A stretch of DNA of 10,937 bases from Verrucomicrobiales bacterium (GTDB taxonomy: Bacteria; Verrucomicrobiota; Verrucomicrobiia; Verrucomicrobiales; DEV007): the NCBI GenBank assembly GCA_013003335.1, contig JABDJT010000350.1:1-10937 (forward strand), read 5' to 3'. Made by a program: the position numbers and the translations under genes. The first letter of the stretch is position 1; each line of letters opens with the position of its first letter. Below, one piece after another: positions 1-7,009 of this stretch. The notes beneath the pieces were generated by a model that was not told the DNA's origin, searched no databases, and saw nothing but the letters and a program-made list of their open reading frames with translations.

Positions 1-43
<43 letters not shown>

Positions 44-1072
44 GGTGGCATCGTTCAAAAAGACATCACCATCACCAACAACTCGAGCGATACCCTGGAA
101 GTGTATTCCGATCACGGCCACGGCTGGCATCGCGAAGCCACCCTTCGACCCGGTCAACGTCGGCAACTACACGCCGAAAACGGGGAGGAATGGGGCTTCG
201 ACGACCCGCATCGGGGCGGCATCAATATTCTGAAAAGCACAACGATCAAGAACTTCGACATGTTTCCTGTTCTGATGATCAACGACCGGGAACTCGGCCA
301 CGGTGGGGGACCGCCTGTCCGCGACCGGACGATTCACGTGAACAATTACAGCTCCGATCCCCTGAAAATTTACCGGGATTCCGGCAGTGGATTTCGCTAC
401 GTCGACTCAATCCGTGCCGGTGGGCATGAAGATTATGTCGCCACCCCGGGTGACGACTGGGGATTCGATGACCCCCACAAACCGGGCGTCAACATTTTCA
501 AACATGTCACTGTTAAAACTCTCGTCGATTCCACCCTGTCGGCCCGTGACAGCGATTTTCACAGCGGTGGTGGACCCGGTCCCGGACCGGGACCGGGTCG
601 CCAAATCACTCTGGCCAATAATACCTCCCGCACCGTTTCTGCCTATTCGGACGACGGTCGTGGCTGGTACCGCGAAGGTTCGCTTTCACCCGGCGCTCGA
701 CGGACGTACAACGCGAAAGTCGGCGAAGAATGGGGCTTCGACGATCCGGGCCAAAGCGGCGTCAACATCGTGCGGAAAACCACGGTCAAAGCCTGGGGGT
801 CGAACACCCTGGCCATCAGCAACGGGGACATCGCTCCGCCTGATCCGAAAACTGTCTCCATCACCTTCCGTAACGAGGGGAACGAAACAGTGAATATTTC
901 CCTGCGAACCGGGCCGTTTTCGAAAAAACTGATCACCTCTGTCGGGCCCTATGGCTCCCGAACCGTGAAGCTCATCCCGGGAGACAAAATCGTTTTAAAC
1001 GAACCCGGGAAGCGTATCGGTAAGGCCTACACAGCTCCGGCCTTCAGCACGACCCATCGTTTCGACCTTTGA
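44..1072 (+). CDS. Tandem VHL-beta-like domain protein, 5' truncated
   Basis: The frame is open to the left edge, so the start is missing; the GTG at 101 lies inside the first domain and is not a credible start. The visible part has four tandem beta-rich domains of about 90 residues. Three contain the perfect motif WGFDDP (Trp codons at 191, 458, 731), preceded by acidic pairs and an xPG or AGG turn and followed by a G-[IV]-N-I-x-[KR] strand. A degenerate fourth copy reads IVLNEP at 989. Gly/Pro linkers separate the domains. The pattern NNSS...L.PG..R....G..W.F.D...G.NI..T.V resembles the human VHL beta domain (N.S...LPPGTGRR....GHLWLFRD...GLLVNQT). Bacterial proteins with this fold are known to exist, but their role is unclear. 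Any signal peptide or enzymatic domain would lie in the missing N-terminus. The VHL relation is inferred by eye; a distinct beta-sandwich family is the alternative. Confidence 0.75.
   Translation, partial: GGIVQKDITITNNSSDTLEVYSDHGHGWHREATLRPGQRRQLHAENGEEWGFDDPHRGGINILKSTTIKNFDMFPVLMINDRELGHGGGPPVRDRTIHVNNYSSDPLKIYRDSGSGFRYVDSIRAGGHEDYVATPGDDWGFDDPHKPGVNIFKHVTVKTLVDSTLSARDSDFHSGGGPGPGPGPGRQITLANNTSRTVSAYSDDGRGWYREGSLSPGARRTYNAKVGEEWGFDDPGQSGVNIVRKTTVKAWGSNTLAISNGDIAPPDPKTVSITFRNEGNETVNISLRTGPFSKKLITSVGPYGSRTVKLIPGDKIVLNEPGKRIGKAYTAPAFSTTHRFDL
62..1069 (+). repeat. Four tandem ~90-residue domain repeats
   Basis: Repeat units start near 62, 326, 599 and 857. The conserved Trp codons of units 1 to 3 are 267 and 273 bp apart (89 and 91 codons), and the matching Ile codon of unit 4 lies 258 bp further on. 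Units 1 and 3 are most alike (both carry YSD.G.GW.RE..L.PG.RR), unit 2 is intermediate, and unit 4 keeps only the turn and strand pattern. Linkers differ in length and composition: GHGGGPP, SGGGPGPGPGPG and APPDP. This order of divergence suggests internal duplication, with unit 4 the oldest or least constrained. Confidence 0.85.
573..599. repeat. Perfect 27-bp palindrome in Gly-Pro linker
   Basis: Arms 573-585 and 587-599 are exact reverse complements around a single central A at 586. They encode the GPGPGPGPG linker between domains 2 and 3. GGT/CCC/GGA/CCG/GGA/CCG codons make such a linker partly self-complementary, but a perfect 13-bp arm depends on the particular synonymous codons used. 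The DNA or mRNA could form a very stable hairpin inside the gene. Confidence 0.9.
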
Positions 1073-1101
1073 TTAAGCGAAGCAGCGAAACGTTTTTTTA
1101 C

Positions 1102-1134
1102 GGTCCGCTCGATGAATCAACCTGGTTGGTTCGT
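1102..1134 (+). repeat. Intergenic 33-bp repeat, copy A
   Basis: The copy starts GGTCCGCTC, has 14 variable bases and ends GTTGGTTCGT. The same frame of conserved ends and spacing recurs at 3190 and 9527. Here the element forms most of the terminator stem, with AATCAACC pairing to GGTTGGTT. A CGAAAC lies upstream at 1086-1091, echoed at 3179-3184 before copy B. Confidence 0.65.
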
Positions 1135-1152
1135 CGGGCGGACTTCTTTTTT
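1103..1152 (+). terminator. Intrinsic terminator after VHL-like gene
   Basis: Arms 1103-1122 and 1124-1143 pair over 20 positions with only three G-U wobbles and no mismatch, starting with GTCCGC and ending with GCGGAC; the innermost pairs open to form the loop. The tract TTCTTTTTT follows directly at 1144-1152. It lies 30 bp after the stop at 1072. A second T-run (1093-1099) precedes the stem. This is a classic Rho-independent terminator that isolates the upstream gene from the receptor gene. Confidence 0.93.
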
Positions 1153-1181
1153 GAATCGATTCGAAATGACAAAAATAAGGG

Positions 1182-1209
1182 TTGCGCGCATTGGTATTTT
1201 TCATATCAA
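1182..1209 (+). promoter_or_regulatory. Possible sigma70-type promoter of receptor gene
   Basis: The 1153-1244 leader is clearly more AT-rich than the rest of the window. TTGCGC (1182-1187) and TATCAA (1204-1209) are separated by 16 bp and are the best -35/-10 pair I could find between the terminator and the receptor start. Both boxes are imperfect, and the lineage may use a different consensus. No cobalamin-box or other riboswitch core was recognised here. Confidence 0.3.
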
Positions 1210-1244
1210 TAAATCAAGATTTGTTAATACGATCTAGAAACAGT

Positions 1245-3167
1245 ATGAAACACCACTTCGCAACGCTCCTCGCTGCCGCCGTATTTGCCGGCTCGATCAA
1301 TTTCGTTTTCGCCCAGGAGCAAGACCAGTTCGATGACGACTCCCTCGTTCTTGATGACGACGGCATCACCACGCTCGACATCACCACAGTCGTGTCGACG
1401 AAAACGCCGAAAGCGACGAATGAAGTGCTGCCTTCGGTCGATACCATCACCGACGCGCATCTCACCACGCACCAGTTTCACCAGCTTGAGGACGTCCTCG
1501 GCCATCGCGCCGGCGTGGCGATCGTGCAAACCGGGCAAACCGGTGGGCAAACCTCGTTGTTCGTGCGCGGGCATGAATCGAATCACGTCGTCGTCACCCT
1601 GAACGGTCGCCGCCTTTCTCCGGGACTTGCCGGGATCTACAACCTGGAAAATCTCGACACGACCTTTCTCGACTCCGTTCAGCTCGCCAAAGGCCCGGTC
1701 AGTTCGCTTTACGGATCGGACGCGATCGCCGGAGTGCTCGATCTTCGCGTCGCCGACGCCCGCAATCTGGAAGGCAGTTCGATCACCGGTTACGCGGAAA
1801 GCGGTAGCTTCGACACCCATCGTGCCGGAGAGCAGATCAAAATCAAGGAAGGCGCCCTCGGCATTGTGTTTGATGTGTCGCGCGTCGAAACCTCTAACGA
1901 CCGTTTCCAGAACGCGCCGAATGATTTTCAGAACCTGAATCTCCGCTCAAACGTCGCCCTCGAAATCGCAGACCGGACCTGGATCGACGTGCTGGGTTTT
2001 TACCAAAACTCCGAGCTGCAGGTGCCCGGCTCACGGTTCAGTTCCTTTTTCCCCGAATCGCAGTTGAACGAAAATGAGTCTTATCTCTTCTCGCCGCGCT
2101 TCACAATCGAACGGGACGCGTGGGATTTTTCTGCATTTTACAGCCACAACGCCCATGAGCTGATCGCCACGCAGGACGTCTTTTTCCAGGACAATGTCCT
2201 CGACCAGATGGGCCACGAAGCGGAGGCACAGTTGAATATTCATCCGACCGACGATGCGACTTTGACGCTCGGCGGCGGCTGGTACGAATACGAATTCACC
2301 CGCAGTCCGCTTATGCCCGGGCCATTCAATCTGCCGTCAGAAAAACGGTTTTCCTGGGGCAGCGTGTTCGCTCAGGCCGACATCAATCTGCCCGCGAACG
2401 TGAATCTGATCGCCAGCGTTCGCCACGACGAACATGATTCTTTCGAAAGCAAAACAACCTACTCCGCCCAGCTGATCCATACCGTCGAGCCGACCAACAC
2501 CCAGATTTTCGGAAAAGTCGGAACCGGTTACAAAGCCCCGAGCGGTCAGGATTTCATTTTTCTCGATCCGACGGTCGATCCCGATCTGATTTCGCCGGAG
2601 GAAAGCTTTTCTTACGAAGCCGGCATCCGCCAATTCTTTCCCGAGAACACGGGCAGCCTCGCTGTCACTTATTTCAATTCCGACATCACTAATCTTGTCG
2701 ATTCCATTGGATTCCCCGCGTTCCCCGCTATCGTCGATACCGAAACCCACGGCATTGAAGTCGAAGGCGTGCTGACCCCGTGCGATGGTATTGAGATTTA
2801 CGCGAACTACACCTGGCTCGACGCCACGATTTCCGAAGGCCTTTACTTCGGCGGTTTTGGCGGTCTCCCCGGCGACAGCCTGCCCCGCCGGCCCGAGCAC
2901 ACCTACGCTGCCGGTGTCGTCTTGCGCCCTTGCGATTGCCTTGATCTCGGCGCCGAATTCCGCGGAGCCGATTCCCGTCTCGATGCGAATCCCGATGTGT
3001 TCCTGACCGACTACGCCGTCATGCGGATTTTTGCGAACCTCCGCATCTGTGAAAATTTCGAGCTGTTCGGCCGGGTGGAAAACGCGCTCGACGAAGAATT
3101 TGAATCGACGACCGGATTTGAAGCGCCCAGCACGGCCATGTATGGCGGTGCCCGAATCCGGTTTTAA
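1245..3167 (+). CDS. TonB-dependent outer membrane receptor, BtuB/Cir-like
   Basis: Predicted 640-residue outer-membrane active transporter powered by TonB-ExbBD. The ATG at 1245 is chosen because it opens a clean signal peptide (MKHHF, hydrophobic stretch, cleavage after VFA at about residue 23); the frame continues upstream to 1182 without purpose. After an acidic stretch comes a TonB-box-like segment at about 44-52 (LDITTVVST). The plug domain spans about 58-172, with VRGHESNHVVVTLNGRRL and KGPVSSLYGSDAIAGVLDLRV, close to the plug signature of BtuB and siderophore receptors. The rest alternates beta strands of a 22-strand barrel and ends in Phe, as outer-membrane proteins do. The substrate is not shown by sequence; the downstream metH makes a corrinoid plausible, and catecholate siderophores or another small ligand remain possible. 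Four cysteines (513, 563, 565, 602) all fall in the last strands. No strong Shine-Dalgarno sequence is visible. Confidence 0.93.
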   Translation: MKHHFATLLAAAVFAGSINFVFAQEQDQFDDDSLVLDDDGITTLDITTVVSTKTPKATNEVLPSVDTITDAHLTTHQFHQLEDVLGHRAGVAIVQTGQTGGQTSLFVRGHESNHVVVTLNGRRLSPGLAGIYNLENLDTTFLDSVQLAKGPVSSLYGSDAIAGVLDLRVADARNLEGSSITGYAESGSFDTHRAGEQIKIKEGALGIVFDVSRVETSNDRFQNAPNDFQNLNLRSNVALEIADRTWIDVLGFYQNSELQVPGSRFSSFFPESQLNENESYLFSPRFTIERDAWDFSAFYSHNAHELIATQDVFFQDNVLDQMGHEAEAQLNIHPTDDATLTLGGGWYEYEFTRSPLMPGPFNLPSEKRFSWGSVFAQADINLPANVNLIASVRHDEHDSFESKTTYSAQLIHTVEPTNTQIFGKVGTGYKAPSGQDFIFLDPTVDPDLISPEESFSYEAGIRQFFPENTGSLAVTYFNSDITNLVDSIGFPAFPAIVDTETHGIEVEGVLTPCDGIEIYANYTWLDATISEGLYFGGFGGLPGDSLPRRPEHTYAAGVVLRPCDCLDLGAEFRGADSRLDANPDVFLTDYAVMRIFANLRICENFELFGRVENALDEEFESTTGFEAPSTAMYGGARIRF

Positions 3168-3189
3168 TCTGGAAAAAACGAAACAATAG

Positions 3190-3222
3190 GGTCTGTTCAT
3201 CAATCGAACGCTGTTGGTTCGT
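3190..3222 (+). repeat. Intergenic 33-bp repeat, copy B, before metH
   Basis: GGTCTGTTC, 14 variable bases, GTTGGTTCGT. It fills half of the 65-bp gap between the receptor and metH, ending 10 bases before the metH ATG. It can fold as CGAAC/GTTCG, or as AATC(g)AAC/GTTGGTT with a bulged G. There is no T-tract after it, so it is unlikely to be an intrinsic terminator in this position. CGAAAC at 3179-3184 matches the sequence upstream of copy A. Confidence 0.65.
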
Positions 3223-3232
3223 AAATCCCGAA

Positions 3233-6200
3233 ATGTCTGATCTCAAACAGGAACTCACCACCGAACTGAAGAAACGCATCCTCGTGCTCGACGGCGCGAT
3301 GGGGACGACGATTCGGGGGTATGGGCTCGAGGAATCGGATGCGCGGGGGGATCGCTTTGCGGACAACGAAAAGGATTTGCTGAACAATGGCGACATCCTC
3401 TCGATCACGCAGCCGGATACGATCGGCGATATTCACAAGCGCTTTCTCGAAGCGGGGTCGGACATTATCGAGACGAATACCTTCTCGGCGACGACACTCG
3501 CGCAGTCGGAATTTTTTGTGGAAGACCCGCGGGAATCGGGGAAGGGACGGAAAGATCCGGAGTTTTTTCAGCGGGAAGTTTGTGACAATCAATTCCTGCT
3601 TGATCTGGCGTGGGAGCTGAATGTTGAGTCAGCGAAATTGTGCCGGAAATGGTGTGATCGGATCGGCGAAGAGTCGGGGCAGAAGCGTTATGTGGCGGGG
3701 GCGATCGGGCCGATGACGGTTTCGCTGACGAACTCACCGGACGCGGAGGACCCGGGGTTCCGGGTGGTGAATTTTGAGCAGGTGCGGGACGCCTACAAGC
3801 ACCAGATCCGGGCGCTGATCGAAGGCGGCACCGACATCATGATGGTGGAGACGATTTTCGATTCGCTCAACGCGAAGGCGGCGCTGGTGGCGGTGCGGGA
3901 GGTGTATGATGAAGACGGGGTGGAATTTCCGATCATCGTATCGGCAGCGGTTGGGCGTGGCGGGGAAACGATGATTTCGGCACAGAAGGTCGAGGCGATG
4001 TGGAATGCGGTGGCGCATGCGAATCCGCTTGCGGTTGGGTTGAACTGTTCACTGGGGCCGGATTTGATGGAGCCGCACCTCGCAGAATTGGCCAAGGTTT
4101 CGGAGACGTTTGTGTCGGTGTATCCAAATGCGGGAATGCCGAATCCGCTGGCGCCGACGGGTTTCGATTTGCATCCGCCGGACATGGAAAAATTCCTTGG
4201 CGATTTCGCAAAGGACGGGCTGGTGAACTTGATTGGCGGCTGTTGCGGAAACACGCCGGAACACGTCGCGGCGATCGCGAAGGTGTCGGAGCGATTTGCG
4301 CCACGCGAGGTGCCTGACTTACCGGAAGTCATGCGGCTTAGCGGTTCGGAAGCCTACAATCACACGGCGGAGAAAAATTTCCTGATGGTCGGCGAACGGA
4401 CCAACGTGGCCGGGTCGCCGCGTTTTAAAAAGCTGGTGAAGGAAGACAAGCTGGAGGAAGCGGTCGCGATCGCCCGTCAGCAGGTGGAAAACGGTGCCCC
4501 GGTGATCGACGTCTGCATGGACGAGGGAATGATCGATGGAGTCCCGACGATGACGCGGTTTTTGAATCTGCTCGCAGCGGAGCCGGATGTCGCAGCGGTG
4601 CCGATCATGGTCGATTCCTCGAAATGGGAGATCATCGAGGCGGGGCTGAAATGCCTGCAGGGCAAAGGAATCGTGAACTCGATTTCGCTGAAGGAAGGCG
4701 AGGATGTTTTTCGCGAGCACGCCCGGAAAATCATGAAATACGGCGCGGCGGTCGTGGTGATGGCGTTTGACGAAAAGGGCCAGGCGGACAGCTTCGAAAG
4801 CAAAATCCGCATCTGCGAACGGGCCTATCGGATCCTGGTCGACGAAGTTGGATTCAATCCGGAGGACATCATTTTTGATCCGAACATTCTCACCGTGGCG
4901 ACGGGGATGGAGGAGCACAACAACTACGCGGTCGATTTCATCGAGGCGACGCGATGGATTAAAGAAAACCTGCCGGGCGCGAAAGTAAGCGGCGGGGTGT
5001 CGAATATTTCATTCAGCTTTCGGGGAAACAACGTGGTTCGCGAAGCGATGCATGCCGCCTTTTTGTATCACGCGGGCCAGGCGGGGATGGATATGGGGAT
5101 CGTGAATCCGGGGATGCTCGAGGTTTACGACGAGGTCGAGCCGAAGCTGCTCGGGCTGGTCGAGGATGTGCTGCTCAACAAAAACGACGAAGCAACCGAG
5201 GCGCTGATCGATTTCGCCGAAGAACTGAAAGCGGCCGGTGCCCATAAATCTGACAGAGCGAGCGGGCCCGACCTGGCGTGGCGCGAGGGCGATATTGAAT
5301 CGCGGATGACTCACGCCCTGGTGAAAGGGATCACGGATTTTATCGAAGAGGACACCGAGGAAGCGCGGCAGGCGCTGGGTCGACCGCTCGATGTGATTGA
5401 AGAGCCGCTGATGGCCGGGATGGGCGTGGTCGGCGAACTGTTCGGAGCCGGGAAAATGTTTCTCCCTCAAGTGGTGAAAAGCGCGCGCGTCATGAAAAAA
5501 GCGGTCGCGTATCTCGAGCCCTTTATGCTCGCGGAAAAAGGTGACGACGATGACGAGGGCGCACCATGTTTCGTGATCGCAACGGTGAAAGGCGATGTTC
5601 ACGACATCGGAAAAAACATCGTGGGTGTGGTGTTAGGCTGCAATGGCTACAAGGTCATCGATCTCGGCGTGATGGTCGATTGCGAAAAAATCATGGCCGC
5701 AGCGAAGGAGCACAAGGCGGATTTTGTGGGAATGTCAGGGTTGATCACTCCGTCGCTCGACGAGATGATCCACAACGCGAAGGAATTTGAGAAACACGGC
5801 TGGGAGGTTCCAATTTTGATCGGCGGCGCGACGACCAGCCGCGCTCACACGGCGATCAAGATCAGCGAGCACTACAGTCAGCCGATCGTGCATGTGAAAG
5901 ACGCATCGCTTGTGGTCTCCGTGTGCAACTCGCTACTCTCGGAAAACCTGCGCGAAAAATTCATCGCCGAACACAAGGAAACCGAGCAGCGCGAGCGCGA
6001 CTTGCACGCGGGTAAAGGATCGACTGCGGTTTACGTGCCGTTCGAAGAAGCGCAGCTTCACAAATACCAGGTCGAGTGGGATCACGCGAAAATCGCGACG
6101 ACCGAAACGATCGGCCAACATGTGTGGGATCCGGTCCCGCTGCAGGAGATCGTCGATCTCTTCGATTGGTCACCGTTTTTCCACGCCTGGGAATTGCGCG

Positions 6201-7006
6201 GTGTTTATCCGAAAATTCTGCAGCACAAAGATCACGGCGAAGAAGCGACCAAGCTCTTCCATGACGCCCAGCGGATTCTCGAAGATTTGGTGGAAAACGA
6301 TCGCGTTCATGCCCGCGCGACCTGGGGCGTGTGGCCCGCGCACTCGACCGGCGAAGATGTGGAACTGTTTGCCGATTTTGCGAAAACCGAGCCCCTCACG
6401 AATTTTCATTTTCTCCGTCAGCAGAAAGAAAAAGTGAAATCGGGAACGCCGTTTCAATCGCTCGCTGATTTTGTGGCGCCGGCCAATTGTGGCCGCGACG
6501 ATTTCCTCGGCGCCTTCGCTGTCACCGCCGGAAATGAGGTCGAGGAATACGCAGCCAACTTCAAAGACGCTGGTGACGACTACACCGCCATCATCATTCA
6601 GGCCCTGGCCGACCGTTTCGCCGAAGGGCTCGCCGAATTGCTTCACAAGCGCGTCCGCGATTTCATGGGCTTCGGAAAATACGAAGATCTCGACACCGAA
6701 AGCCTCATCAAAGAACGCTACCGCGGCATTCGACCCGCAGCCGGTTATCCCGCCTGCCCCGATCACACCGAGAAAGCGATTTTGTGGGATCTACTCGACG
6801 TCGAAAAAACAGTCAGTATGGAACTCACCACCAGCTACGCAATGTTCCCACCAAGCAGCGTGAGCGGTCTTTATTTCTTCAATGAAGCGGCCCGGTATTT
6901 CAACGTCGGCAAAATCGAGCGCGATCAGTTGGAGAATTACGCCGCGCGGAAAGGGATGACCATTGAGGAAGCGGAGAAGTGGCTGGCGCCGAACTTAGCG
7001 GATTGA
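3233..7006 (+). CDS. metH: Cobalamin-dependent methionine synthase
   Basis: Cytoplasmic enzyme that moves a methyl group from 5-methyltetrahydrofolate through cobalamin to homocysteine, giving methionine and tetrahydrofolate. At 1257 residues all four modules are present. The homocysteine-binding barrel (about 1-360) has zinc ligands C272 (LNCSLGP) and C337-C338 (GGCCGNTPEH). The pterin-binding barrel (about 380-650) has VGERTN and DEGM. The cobalamin cap and Rossmann domains (about 690-915) have DVHDIGKN with axial His790, SGLITPS and GGATTS. The reactivation (AdoMet) domain (about 930-1257) has RPAAGYPACPDH from R1167. It is about 30 residues longer than the E. coli enzyme, mostly from an insertion near residues 98-125 of the first barrel. 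The start gives MSDLKQELTTELKKRILVLDGAMGT, the normal N-terminus, but no Shine-Dalgarno sequence precedes it; repeat copy B sits there instead. Probably co-transcribed with the receptor. Confidence 0.98.
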   Translation: MSDLKQELTTELKKRILVLDGAMGTTIRGYGLEESDARGDRFADNEKDLLNNGDILSITQPDTIGDIHKRFLEAGSDIIETNTFSATTLAQSEFFVEDPRESGKGRKDPEFFQREVCDNQFLLDLAWELNVESAKLCRKWCDRIGEESGQKRYVAGAIGPMTVSLTNSPDAEDPGFRVVNFEQVRDAYKHQIRALIEGGTDIMMVETIFDSLNAKAALVAVREVYDEDGVEFPIIVSAAVGRGGETMISAQKVEAMWNAVAHANPLAVGLNCSLGPDLMEPHLAELAKVSETFVSVYPNAGMPNPLAPTGFDLHPPDMEKFLGDFAKDGLVNLIGGCCGNTPEHVAAIAKVSERFAPREVPDLPEVMRLSGSEAYNHTAEKNFLMVGERTNVAGSPRFKKLVKEDKLEEAVAIARQQVENGAPVIDVCMDEGMIDGVPTMTRFLNLLAAEPDVAAVPIMVDSSKWEIIEAGLKCLQGKGIVNSISLKEGEDVFREHARKIMKYGAAVVVMAFDEKGQADSFESKIRICERAYRILVDEVGFNPEDIIFDPNILTVATGMEEHNNYAVDFIEATRWIKENLPGAKVSGGVSNISFSFRGNNVVREAMHAAFLYHAGQAGMDMGIVNPGMLEVYDEVEPKLLGLVEDVLLNKNDEATEALIDFAEELKAAGAHKSDRASGPDLAWREGDIESRMTHALVKGITDFIEEDTEEARQALGRPLDVIEEPLMAGMGVVGELFGAGKMFLPQVVKSARVMKKAVAYLEPFMLAEKGDDDDEGAPCFVIATVKGDVHDIGKNIVGVVLGCNGYKVIDLGVMVDCEKIMAAAKEHKADFVGMSGLITPSLDEMIHNAKEFEKHGWEVPILIGGATTSRAHTAIKISEHYSQPIVHVKDASLVVSVCNSLLSENLREKFIAEHKETEQRERDLHAGKGSTAVYVPFEEAQLHKYQVEWDHAKIATTETIGQHVWDPVPLQEIVDLFDWSPFFHAWELRGVYPKILQHKDHGEEATKLFHDAQRILEDLVENDRVHARATWGVWPAHSTGEDVELFADFAKTEPLTNFHFLRQQKEKVKSGTPFQSLADFVAPANCGRDDFLGAFAVTAGNEVEEYAANFKDAGDDYTAIIIQALADRFAEGLAELLHKRVRDFMGFGKYEDLDTESLIKERYRGIRPAAGYPACPDHTEKAILWDLLDVEKTVSMELTTSYAMFPPSSVSGLYFFNEAARYFNVGKIERDQLENYAARKGMTIEEAEKWLAPNLAD

Positions 7007-7009
7007 ATG

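Noticed and set aside
101..1072. GTG at 101 as the start of the VHL-like gene
   Set aside because: It lies in the middle of the first domain; the upstream in-frame residues match the N-terminal strand of the other repeats, so the gene continues past the contig edge.
1073..1244. Cobalamin or AdoMet riboswitch ahead of the receptor or metH
   Set aside because: No recognisable B12-box or SAM riboswitch core was seen; the region is largely accounted for by the terminator and an AT-rich leader, and the gap before metH is only 65 bp.
2337..3203. 288-codon open frame on the minus strand opposite the receptor
   Set aside because: It is antisense to a well-supported receptor gene, has no domain signature and reflects high-GC codon bias.
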